Assembly: GCA_028712045.1 (NCBI GenBank)
Contig: JAQTRA010000037.1
Coordinates: 1 to 8,347 of the forward strand
Length of the DNA stretch: 8,347 nucleotides
Origin: Candidatus Omnitrophota bacterium
Lineage (GTDB): Bacteria; Omnitrophota; Koll11; Gygaellales; Profunditerraquicolaceae
Direction: 5' to 3'
Positions 1 through 6,374 of this stretch are shown piece after piece. Positions within the stretch are counted from its first letter, which is position 1, and each line of letters opens with the position of its first letter. The position numbers and the translations under genes are program-made. Under the pieces are notes generated by a model, which made no database searches, was not told the DNA's origin, and was given only the letters and a program-made list of their open reading frames with translations.

Positions 1-367
1 CACCCACTTCAGATAAAATTTTAGTCTTACCGCCTGATTCAGTAGTTCCTGCAGGTAATTTACCATTAGCAGCACAACGAGTAGCTGTACCAGCATTTCC
101 GCTATAGGCATAAGAAAAAAAGTAAGATCCGCCAGCAAGGCAAGAAGTAGGAAGCGTGTTATCTAAGGTTCCAACGTTTGGTGCAGAAGCGCTATTTTCA
201 ATCTGATAAGCAATCCCCTGTGTCCTTAAGCTTCCTAAAATTGTCCTGGCTTCACCCCAACGCCCTTTTTCCACTACTTTAGTATATTGGGCTAGACCAA
301 CCGAGGCAAGAATTCCTACAATAATGATAACTACGATTAACTCGATAAGCGTAAAACCTTTTTTCAT
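1..367 (-). CDS. Type IV pilin, tandem copy 2 (partial, C-terminus beyond window edge)
   Basis: Second copy of the pilin in the cluster; translation from the ATG at 367-365 stays open to the left edge, giving about 122 codons, so only the last few residues are missing. It begins with the class III prepilin leader MKKG, then F-T-L-I-E and a hydrophobic helix, the site cut and N-methylated by a prepilin peptidase (glutamate at mature position 5). Compared with copy 1, I find 16 nucleotide differences over 367 positions, no indels and only three amino-acid changes: V56I, S91N and A121V. The other differences are silent. The two cysteines of copy 1 (76 and 98) are kept. The ATG is preceded by AAAGG at 8-nt spacing. 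Role is inferred: fibre subunit or alternative subunit of the pilus built by the upstream genes. A pseudopilin of a T2SS-like system is the main alternative. Confidence 0.9.
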   Translation of the reverse strand, partial: MKKGFTLIELIVVIIIVGILASVGLAQYTKVVEKGRWGEARTILGSLRTQGIAYQIENSASAPNVGTLDNTLPTSCLAGGSYFFSYAYSGNAGTATRCAANGKLPAGTTESGGKTKILSEVG

Positions 368-383
368 CAGCATAACCTTTCTA
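368..383 (-). promoter_or_regulatory. Ribosome binding site of pilin copy 2 in a 16-nt intergenic gap
   Basis: Only 16 nt separate the TAA stop of pilin copy 1 from the ATG of copy 2. The gap holds AAAGG (380-376) 8 nt before that ATG. A second in-frame ATG lies 6 nt upstream (373-371), but it is only 2 nt from the AAAGG and is therefore an unlikely start. The gap does not resemble the leader of copy 1, so the duplicated unit is essentially the coding sequence. I see no terminator or promoter here, so both pilins should share a transcript. Confidence 0.6.
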
Positions 384-785
384 TTAATAACCCAGAGCTG
401 TACCAGTTCCGCTCCAAACACCGGCTTCAGATAAAATTTTAGTTTTACCGCCTGATTCAGTAGTTCCTGCAGGTAATTTACCATTAGCAGCACAACGAGT
501 AGCTGTACCAGCACTACCACTATAGGCATAAGAAAAAAAGTAAGATCCGCCAGCAAGGCAAGAAGTAGGAAGCGTGTTATCTAAGGTTCCAACGTTTGGT
601 GCAGAAGCGCTATTTTCAACCTGATAGGCGATACCCTGCGTCCTTAAGCTTCCTAAAATTGTCCTGGCTTCACCCCAACGGCCTTTTTCCACTACTTTAG
701 TATATTGAGCTAAACCCACTGAGGCAAGAATTCCTACAATAATGATAACTACGATTAACTCGATAAGCGTAAAACCTTTTTTCAT
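384..785 (-). CDS. Type IV pilin / major pilin-like prepilin, tandem copy 1
   Basis: A 133-residue prepilin, the expected building block of the fibre assembled by the neighbouring machine. It has a very short class III leader MKKG, cleavage before F5, the conserved glutamate at mature position 5 (E9) and a hydrophobic helix to about residue 27 that serves as membrane anchor and later as fibre core. The rest is a small globular domain. Cysteines 76 and 98 could close the C-terminal D-loop as in other pilins. It lacks the proline usually near mature position 22. The size fits both a small pilin and a GspG-type pseudopilin, and the sequence alone does not separate these. Start choice: AAGGAG (796-791) lies 5 nt before the ATG. 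It has its own promoter just upstream, as expected of a highly expressed structural subunit, and is followed 16 nt later by a near-identical copy. Confidence 0.92.
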   Translation of the reverse strand: MKKGFTLIELIVVIIIVGILASVGLAQYTKVVEKGRWGEARTILGSLRTQGIAYQVENSASAPNVGTLDNTLPTSCLAGGSYFFSYAYSGSAGTATRCAANGKLPAGTTESGGKTKILSEAGVWSGTGTALGY

Positions 786-853
786 TTTTTCTCCTTTTTG
801 TAAATACTGCTTACTACGTTTATAATCTTAAACTAAATTGAAAAATTTGTCAA
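786..853 (-). promoter_or_regulatory. Sigma-70-type promoter and ribosome binding site of the pilin genes
   Basis: On the minus strand the 71-nt gap between pilC and pilin contains a perfect -35 TTGACA (853-848), a 17-nt spacer and TAAGAT (830-825; four of six consensus positions). The likely start is near 818, leaving an untranslated leader of about 33 nt that ends with AAGGAG at 796-791. The -35 begins 3 nt after the pilC stop. I see no sigma-54 (GG-N10-GC) element, the promoter class used for pilA in Pseudomonas. The promoter would uncouple pilin dosage from the assembly genes. The assignment rests on motif fit only. Confidence 0.7.
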
Positions 854-856
854 TAA

Positions 857-2095
857 CTATCCTGATATTTTTGAAATCTCAAAGATCGGTAAAAATATAC
901 CAGTGATCATAATACCAATGATCCCGCCAATAAAAACCAAAATCATCGGTTCAAACATCGAAACAAAACGCGTAAGGAATACCCCGCAATAATCCTGATA
1001 AAAACTATTAATTTTTTTAAACATCTGCGGAAGCTCTCCGATCTCTTCTCCGATACTGACCATCTGGATAAACATCGGATCAAAAAAATTACTTTTCTCT
1101 AAAGGCTCACGTAAAGATTTACCCTCGCGCACATCATCTTTAATTTTACGGATGATATCGGCCATCACCAGGTTGCCCACACTGCGTTCGGATATCTCCA
1201 GAGAATAAAGTATCGGAACCCCTGATTCCAAAAGTGTGGACATTTCCGAAGAAAATCTTTCGACATTTAAAGCCATAAAGAATTCGCCAAATATAGGCAG
1301 TTTAAACTTAAAATTCTCAAAATTTCTCCGGCCGGTTTTTGTTTTAAGGTAATTTTTAAAAGCAAAAACTACACCCCCGATAATCAAAAATAATGTCAGA
1401 GTATTAAACCTTAAAAAATCACTCACCATCAATAATATCCGGGTAATCAAAGGAAGCGTGATATTAAAACTTTTAAATATTTCTGCAAAAGTCGGCACTA
1501 TTTTTACGGCCATCAGGAATAACGCCCCTAAACCGGCGGATAAAAGAATTGCCGGATAAATTAATGCCGAAATAATCTTACCCCGGAATTCCGCGTCCCT
1601 TTCCAGGTAGGTAGCCAAACGGCTTAATACCACGGCCAGGTTTCCGCTCGCCTCCCCGCTTTCGACGAGATTTACCCAAAGATCAGAAAAAACTTTGGGA
1701 TACTTAGCCATCGCCTCGTGAAAGCTTAAACCCGCTTCCATATGTTTTTGCAAATCCAAAACAACAATATAAAGTTTCTTGCTGACCACCTGTTTAGAAA
1801 TTATATCTAAACTTTTAAGAATAGTAACCCCTGCTCCCAGCAAAGTCGCCAACTGCCGGCAGAAAAGAGTAAGATCCGCACCAATAATACGATTTCTTTT
1901 TGGTTTAAATTTAATTTTTACAGTAGCCTGAGGAAAACTGCTATTAAAAGTTTCCGTATTCTCAGGAATAATACTGACCACCAGTAATCCCCGGGCTTGA
2001 ATTTTGCTTACTGCTTCTTCTTGGCTTAAACCTTCTTCAATCCCGGTTTCTTTTGATCCCAGCTTATTCCTGGCGATATAATAAAATTTCAACAT
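857..2095 (-). CDS. pilC: Inner-membrane platform protein PilC/GspF
   Basis: A 412-residue polytopic protein of the GspF/PilC family, which sits in the cytoplasmic membrane, contacts the assembly ATPase and passes pilin subunits from the bilayer into the growing fibre. It shows the family layout: an N-terminal cytoplasmic region (1-70), a first T2SSF domain (about 75-198), a membrane segment at 176-198, a second at about 231-247, a second T2SSF domain (277-404) and a last membrane segment at about 383-405. Each domain carries the family pattern of an LLxxGVxIxxxL stretch followed later by a GExxGxLxxxL-like motif (residues 85-96 with 146-157, and 288-299 with 349-358). Length is typical. The ATG overlaps the ATPase stop by one base (TAATG), with AGGAG 7 nt upstream inside that gene, so the two are translationally coupled. 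The stop is followed directly by the pilin promoter. Confidence 0.96.
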   Translation of the reverse strand: MLKFYYIARNKLGSKETGIEEGLSQEEAVSKIQARGLLVVSIIPENTETFNSSFPQATVKIKFKPKRNRIIGADLTLFCRQLATLLGAGVTILKSLDIISKQVVSKKLYIVVLDLQKHMEAGLSFHEAMAKYPKVFSDLWVNLVESGEASGNLAVVLSRLATYLERDAEFRGKIISALIYPAILLSAGLGALFLMAVKIVPTFAEIFKSFNITLPLITRILLMVSDFLRFNTLTLFLIIGGVVFAFKNYLKTKTGRRNFENFKFKLPIFGEFFMALNVERFSSEMSTLLESGVPILYSLEISERSVGNLVMADIIRKIKDDVREGKSLREPLEKSNFFDPMFIQMVSIGEEIGELPQMFKKINSFYQDYCGVFLTRFVSMFEPMILVFIGGIIGIMITGIFLPIFEISKISG

Positions 2096-3810
2096 TATTC
2101 TACTCCTAAAGTAACGGAAAAAACTTCCTCTAGAGAAGTTATCCCGCTTTCAACTTTTTTGATTCCTGATTCATAAAGCGTCTGCATTCCTGCAGACCTG
2201 GCGACTTCCCTTATTTTTTGATAAGGGGCTCTTTGATTAATTAAATCCTGGATCTCGATAGTGCAGGGCATTACTTCGCAAATATTAGTCCTGCCTCTAT
2301 ATCCGGTATTATTGCATTTGGCACATCCTCTATGCCGATAGATCAAATCCACCTTGATATTTGCGCCTTTTAACTGCTCAGTAGTGGGCTCATAAGCCTC
2401 TTTACACTCTACGCATAATTTTCTAATTAATCTCTGAGCGATAACTAATAGCAAAGAAGGAGCCAACATATACGGCTCCACGCCAATATCCATAAGCCGG
2501 CTGGCCGCTGAAGGAGCATCATTAGTATGCAGGGTAGTTAAAACTAAGTGGCCGGTGAGCGCCGAACGCATACAGATCTGTGCCGTTTCTAAATCCCTGA
2601 CTTCGCCGACCATCATAATATCCGGATCCTGGCGCAGGAAACTTCGCAAAGCAGCAGCAAAGGTCAGGCCAACTTCCGGCTTAATCTGGACTTGATTAAT
2701 CCCGTCCATCTTGTATTCTACAGGATCTTCAACGGTAACAATATTCTTGGTAGAATTTTTAATCTCATTGAGGATCGCATAAAGCGTAGTTGATTTTCCG
2801 CTTCCGGTAGGCCCGGTAACAAAAACCAAACCATATGGCTGGTTAATTGCTTTACGCACATATTCCAGCTGTTTAGCATCAAAACCCGCGGTAGATAAAT
2901 CCATAACTTTACTGCCGCGATCCAAAATCCTCATTACTGCTTTTTCGCCATATATAGTCGGGATAATCGAAACGCGAATATCAATCGGCCGGTCATTGAT
3001 CCGCACTAAAATTGCCCCATCCTGAGGAAGTCGCTTTTCCGCGATATCCATTTTGGCTAAAATTTTAACGCGGGAAACAATCGGCAAGTGCAAATGTTTT
3101 GCCGGGGGAGGGATTTCGCAAAGTTTACCATCGATACGGTATCTTAAAGAGGTCTTTTCCTTAAAAGGCTCAATATGTATATCCGAAGCCCCCTCTTCAA
3201 TTGCTTGGCGGATAATCAAATCCACCATTTTAACTACCGGCGCTTCTTCTGCCCGGGCAATTAATTTATCCAGGCTCAGTTCCTGGCCTAATTCATCACT
3301 GGTTTCCAGCGTGGTTGCGTCGATATCATAACTGGATTCAACCGCATCCCGCAACATCGCCGACTTACCGTAAAATTCTTCGATTGCTTTTACGATATCC
3401 GAACGCGTGGCAATCACCGGATTAATTTCACAACCGGTAAGTTTTTTTAAATTATCGATTAAGATGAAATCCAGCGGATCAAACATCGCTACGGTAAGGC
3501 TCCGCAACGTGCGCGATAAAGGCAATACGTAGTTCTTAAAAGCAAACTCCTGTAAAATCAGATGCTCTAAGCCCTGGTCAGCTACCGGCTTGAGCATCCC
3601 GGTGCCTAAAGTAAAAAAAGGAACATTCAGCTGTTTTCCCAGTACAGCTACAATCTGGTCCTCTTTTACCATATCCAATTTAATCAATACTTCACCCAAC
3701 CTACCAGATTCCTGTCTTTGGATACTGATGGCTTTTTCAAGCTGGGTAGGAGTAATGATGCCTTCTTTTACAAGAAGCTCACCTAATCTTAAATACTTAT
3801 CTCTTTGCAT
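2095..3810 (-). CDS. pilB: Pilus assembly ATPase PilB/GspE with N-terminal MshEN-type domain
   Basis: A 571-residue hexameric secretion ATPase that powers fibre extension from the cytoplasmic face of PilC. All family signatures are present: the ASDIHIE box (208-214), Walker A GPTGSGKST (333-341), the Asp box around EDPVEY (361-366), Walker B DPDIMMVGE (395-403), the His box with LTGHLVLTTLHTND (418-431) and a CxxC...CxxC zinc module (C466, C469, C496, C499). The N-terminus has two 24-residue RLGxxL repeats (8-31 and 37-60) separated by 5 residues, the layout of the cyclic-di-GMP receptor domain MshEN. Start choice: the ATG at 3810-3808 overlaps the secretin stop by one base (TGATG). A TTG one codon upstream (3813) would extend it by one residue but is less likely. 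The zinc module and N-terminal domain fit PilB/GspE, not the retraction ATPase PilT. Confidence 0.96.
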   Translation of the reverse strand: MQRDKYLRLGELLVKEGIITPTQLEKAISIQRQESGRLGEVLIKLDMVKEDQIVAVLGKQLNVPFFTLGTGMLKPVADQGLEHLILQEFAFKNYVLPLSRTLRSLTVAMFDPLDFILIDNLKKLTGCEINPVIATRSDIVKAIEEFYGKSAMLRDAVESSYDIDATTLETSDELGQELSLDKLIARAEEAPVVKMVDLIIRQAIEEGASDIHIEPFKEKTSLRYRIDGKLCEIPPPAKHLHLPIVSRVKILAKMDIAEKRLPQDGAILVRINDRPIDIRVSIIPTIYGEKAVMRILDRGSKVMDLSTAGFDAKQLEYVRKAINQPYGLVFVTGPTGSGKSTTLYAILNEIKNSTKNIVTVEDPVEYKMDGINQVQIKPEVGLTFAAALRSFLRQDPDIMMVGEVRDLETAQICMRSALTGHLVLTTLHTNDAPSAASRLMDIGVEPYMLAPSLLLVIAQRLIRKLCVECKEAYEPTTEQLKGANIKVDLIYRHRGCAKCNNTGYRGRTNICEVMPCTIEIQDLINQRAPYQKIREVARSAGMQTLYESGIKKVESGITSLEEVFSVTLGVE

Positions 3811-5360
3811 CAATGTCTTTTTTCAAATTTATTCATATTAGAGTTAATAATCAGATCACGGGTTACTACTGCAACTGCCGGGCCCTGCTCTCTGGTCGGT
3901 AAGCGCAGGTTCTTTATCTCCTGTAACTTAACCGTATTATTATCCCTGATAATATGCGGAGTAATGAAAACTAACAGCTCGCGTTCCAGGCCGGCGGTTT
4001 GGTCTACGTGCCTGAAAAGCATGCCCAGAAGGGGAATATCGCCTAAAAATGGTAGTTTTTTAATCGCAACTTTTTTATCTTGATGGATCAACCCGCCTAA
4101 AATTACCGTTTCCCCGTCTTTAATCTTAACGATGGATTTTGTACTCCTTACTTCCACATCTGATTGCGGATTATCGCTGTTACTTAAAGAACTGATGCTT
4201 GAAACACTTGATTTCGGGTTGATCACCATGGTAATTTCATTTGTATCTAAGCTTACCTGCGGAGTTACCCGGAGAAAGATACCGGTTCCTTCTGAAGTAA
4301 GCGCCAGGTCAGTTGAGCGGTTATATACACTAGTGGTTGTTGGGTCACCAGTAGCGCTGAAAACCGTGGTATCTGTCCTGCCGACTATCTCATCTTTAGT
4401 AATTGATATTTCCGCAGTCTCATTATTTAAAGTAAGGATCTTAGGGCGCGCTAAGAATTTGGTATCCGTATCTGTCCGGATAAAATCCAACTGCATCTGA
4501 TAAGAGCTGGTGGCAGGATTAATGGACATCTGGCCTTTTCCCACATTAAGAATTTTGCTCCAGCTACCGTAGGGAAACCCCATAGAAGCAGTAGCTCCGG
4601 TAACAATTGCGGTAAAAGGAGTGTCCCCAAATTCAAATCCCATTTTATCAACCGCATTCTTACTGGCGTCTAACATTTCTACTTCCAGCATTACCTGCGG
4701 CACAGGTACATCTAAAGACGCAATTATCTGGCTGATCACCAGCATTTTTTTCGGGGTATCCGTAACAATCAGGCTATTCGTGCGGTAATCTTCAATCATC
4801 GATCCGGCGCTGGAAAGTGCTTTTTTAACCGCACTGCTAATTCCACCCTCATCCTCCTCTTTCCATTTAGCCCCACTTGAAGCAGTAGATGAAGAAGTAG
4901 TTGAATCAGTTGATGTAGAGCCTGAAACACTGCTGCTCGTATTCTTAGACATCTCATTTTTTAAAGACGAGGTAGTCACGGTGGCATTTTTTAAATAAAA
5001 AACTTTAGTTATTGTTTCAGTTTCCATCTTTCCCCATTCCTTAACCACAAAAATATTAGCGTTACTATCTAATTCATAAGAAAGATTATTGGCACTAAAG
5101 ATTTTATTCATCGCACTGGTTAAAGGTACTTTATCCAGATAAAGGGTTACTTTTCTATCCTGGACGGCTTCCGAAGCAATAAAATTCATTCCCGATTGCA
5201 TAGAAAGCATCTTCAGCACATCCTTGATATTCGCATCCTGAAAATCCATGGAAATAATCGGCTCATTATTCGGATCCGGAGAATCCGCAAATAGGTCCGA
5301 TATAAAAAATACACAGACCATTGAGAAAATAAAAACAAAAATCAAGAAAATCTTTTTCAT
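3810..5360 (-). CDS. pilQ: Outer-membrane secretin PilQ/GspD family (short form)
   Basis: A 516-residue secretin that would form the multimeric outer-membrane gate through which the fibre or its cargo passes. Residues 1-25 look like a Sec signal peptide (KK, hydrophobic run, cleavage after LFA25). An STN/N0-type domain follows at about 36-107, then an N1-like domain at about 118-230 interrupted by a Ser/Thr-rich insert (139-163), then the secretin barrel domain at about 290-471. The barrel includes the hallmark KLPFLGDIPLLGMLFR (435-450) and ELLVFITPHII (461-471). It is shorter than typical PilQ: no AMIN peptidoglycan-binding domain and only one clear N1-type domain. A 45-residue tail follows the barrel. 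The ATG overlaps pilP by four bases (ATGA), with a perfect AAGGAGG 5 nt upstream inside pilP. Position between pilP and the ATPase is the classical pilMNOPQ order. PilQ and GspD cannot be separated with certainty from sequence alone. Confidence 0.94.
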   Translation of the reverse strand: MKKIFLIFVFIFSMVCVFFISDLFADSPDPNNEPIISMDFQDANIKDVLKMLSMQSGMNFIASEAVQDRKVTLYLDKVPLTSAMNKIFSANNLSYELDSNANIFVVKEWGKMETETITKVFYLKNATVTTSSLKNEMSKNTSSSVSGSTSTDSTTSSSTASSGAKWKEEDEGGISSAVKKALSSAGSMIEDYRTNSLIVTDTPKKMLVISQIIASLDVPVPQVMLEVEMLDASKNAVDKMGFEFGDTPFTAIVTGATASMGFPYGSWSKILNVGKGQMSINPATSSYQMQLDFIRTDTDTKFLARPKILTLNNETAEISITKDEIVGRTDTTVFSATGDPTTTSVYNRSTDLALTSEGTGIFLRVTPQVSLDTNEITMVINPKSSVSSISSLSNSDNPQSDVEVRSTKSIVKIKDGETVILGGLIHQDKKVAIKKLPFLGDIPLLGMLFRHVDQTAGLERELLVFITPHIIRDNNTVKLQEIKNLRLPTREQGPAVAVVTRDLIINSNMNKFEKRH

Positions 5361-5833
5361 TTTTCCTCCTTGTCTTGCTTATCTTTTTTGTCTTCTTTAT
5401 CCGAAACCGGGGCATTACCCGGAGTGGGCAGAACAATTATTTCTCCGCCAAAACTTAAGCTGATCCCCGTTTTATCTATATCCACTATTTCAACTCCATC
5501 AATTGAATCACCGACTTTTAATATTTTGTCATTAATAATTGCCTGCGGGAGCCTCCCGCCCCAGATTACACCTTTTACTTTAAAATTTTCTAAATTAGGC
5601 AAAATCTTTTCCAGGCCTAAGTTTTCCTGCGTTACCTGAATGTTTTGGGCGTTTCTCTCTTTGTTTAACAGGAATAAATCACTGAAGGGATCGCGTAAAT
5701 CCCCGGACTTATACTCAACCACCGGACGCAAAATTATCCCGGAGTTAGCATCTTGCGCAAAAACCGCAGGCGGAAAAATTACTAAGAACGCTAAAAAGAA
5801 AGTTATATTTAACCGCTGGCCTGTTTTTATCAT
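5357..5833 (-). CDS. pilP: PilP/GspC-like periplasmic linker protein
   Basis: A 158-residue exported protein expected to bridge the inner-membrane PilMNO complex and the secretin. Residues 1-26 form a signal peptide ending in a VFA/Q site. An RDPF motif lies at 47-50, and a compact beta-rich domain at about 80-135 has the PilP/GspC homology-region pattern (VKGVIWGG, then PQAIINDKILKVGDSIDG, then ISLSFGGEIIVL). The C-terminus (144-158) is a strongly charged Lys/Asp/Glu tail whose coding sequence also carries the secretin ribosome binding site. Most described PilP proteins are lipoproteins. This one has no cysteine at all, so it cannot be lipidated and is either soluble in the periplasm or held by an uncleaved signal anchor, as in GspC. 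It begins one base after the pilO stop with no clear Shine-Dalgarno sequence, suggesting translation by coupling. Confidence 0.85.
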   Translation of the reverse strand: MIKTGQRLNITFFLAFLVIFPPAVFAQDANSGIILRPVVEYKSGDLRDPFSDLFLLNKERNAQNIQVTQENLGLEKILPNLENFKVKGVIWGGRLPQAIINDKILKVGDSIDGVEIVDIDKTGISLSFGGEIIVLPTPGNAPVSDKEDKKDKQDKEEK

Positions 5834-5834
5834 A

Positions 5835-6362
5835 TTAAAGAGAAGTTATTGTGCTTATTTTTAAATTAGTATCTATATCTTGCTCTACTTTTTTACCAGC
5901 CTGCTTGCCGCTAATTTTAGTCATGCTGATGTCTTCAACGAGAAACAGGTCTTTATAGTTCTCAATCTTGCTGATGAACTGGCCCAGAGCATGGTAATTT
6001 GCGACTCTGACCACAATCAAAAATGTACTTTTAATATACTCCGTATATTGCTGTTCCGGCCCGGGCTTGACTGAAATTATCTTAACCCCGGTATCCCTGG
6101 CAATATTAGTCATCGCATCAATAACTGAACTTAAGTCTTTCCGGCTGAAAGTTTCCTTATAAGTGTTAATTTTTTCCTCTACCTTAATTAAGTCTTTAAT
6201 GATCTCGCTCTTTTTTATTTCCTCATTTTTTCTTTCCTCAAGAAGAGCCAGCTGCTGATTCTGGCCGCCGTATATATAAAGAGTCACAAAAATTGCCAAT
6301 ATTATAACTCCAGCATTTATAATTTTGTTCTTATTCTTGCTGAAGAAGTCTAGGGATATCAT
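5835..6362 (-). CDS. pilO: PilO/GspM-like alignment-complex protein
   Basis: A 175-residue bitopic inner-membrane protein, the usual heterodimer partner of PilN. It has a short basic cytoplasmic tail (1-13), one membrane segment at about 14-32, a charged helical or coiled-coil stretch at about 36-75, and a periplasmic ferredoxin-like domain (about 76-175). The domain contains the PilO-type DTGVKIISVKPG (90-101), the VVRVANYHALGQFISKIEN segment (117-135) and LFLVEDISM (139-147). Weak sequence conservation is normal in this family, so size, topology and position between pilMN and pilP carry much of the call. The ATG is 12 nt after the pilMN stop, with GGAG (6372-6369) at 6-nt spacing. GspM is the T2SS counterpart. 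Confidence 0.85.
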   Translation of the reverse strand: MISLDFFSKNKNKIINAGVIILAIFVTLYIYGGQNQQLALLEERKNEEIKKSEIIKDLIKVEEKINTYKETFSRKDLSSVIDAMTNIARDTGVKIISVKPGPEQQYTEYIKSTFLIVVRVANYHALGQFISKIENYKDLFLVEDISMTKISGKQAGKKVEQDIDTNLKISTITSL

Positions 6363-6374
6363 TTTTTTCTCCGC

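Larger units (their letters stand above)
1..785 (-). repeat. Tandem duplication of a pilin coding sequence, 418-bp period
   Basis: Positions 1-367 align with 419-785 without gaps at a constant 418-bp offset, differing at 16 positions by eye (about 96% identity). The first 66 nt of the coding sequences (367-302 against 785-720) are identical, and the segment 121-180 is also identical to 539-598. Differences cluster at 5-104, 202-223 and 263-302. Whether the repeat continues beyond copy 2 (more copies) cannot be seen. Confidence 0.95.

Noticed and set aside
786..856. Possible rho-independent terminator between pilC and the pilin
   Set aside because: No GC-rich stem followed by a T-run is visible on the minus strand; the region is simple AT-rich promoter DNA.
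3053..3331. 92-codon open frame on the + strand opposite the ATPase
   Set aside because: Antisense to conserved ATPase coding sequence, with no domain and no ribosome binding context supporting expression.
3811..3813. TTG as start codon of the ATPase, one codon upstream of the ATG
   Set aside because: The ATG at 3810-3808 directly overlaps the secretin stop as TGATG, a standard coupling arrangement. TTG adds one residue and has no better ribosome binding site.
4132..4500. 122-codon open frame on the + strand opposite the secretin
   Set aside because: Lies entirely antisense to a secretin with clear family motifs, and the translation has no recognisable domain.
4451..4657. 68-codon minus-strand frame inside the secretin gene
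   Set aside because: Out-of-frame overlap with the secretin; Leu-rich composition without a motif; no independent ribosome binding site noted.
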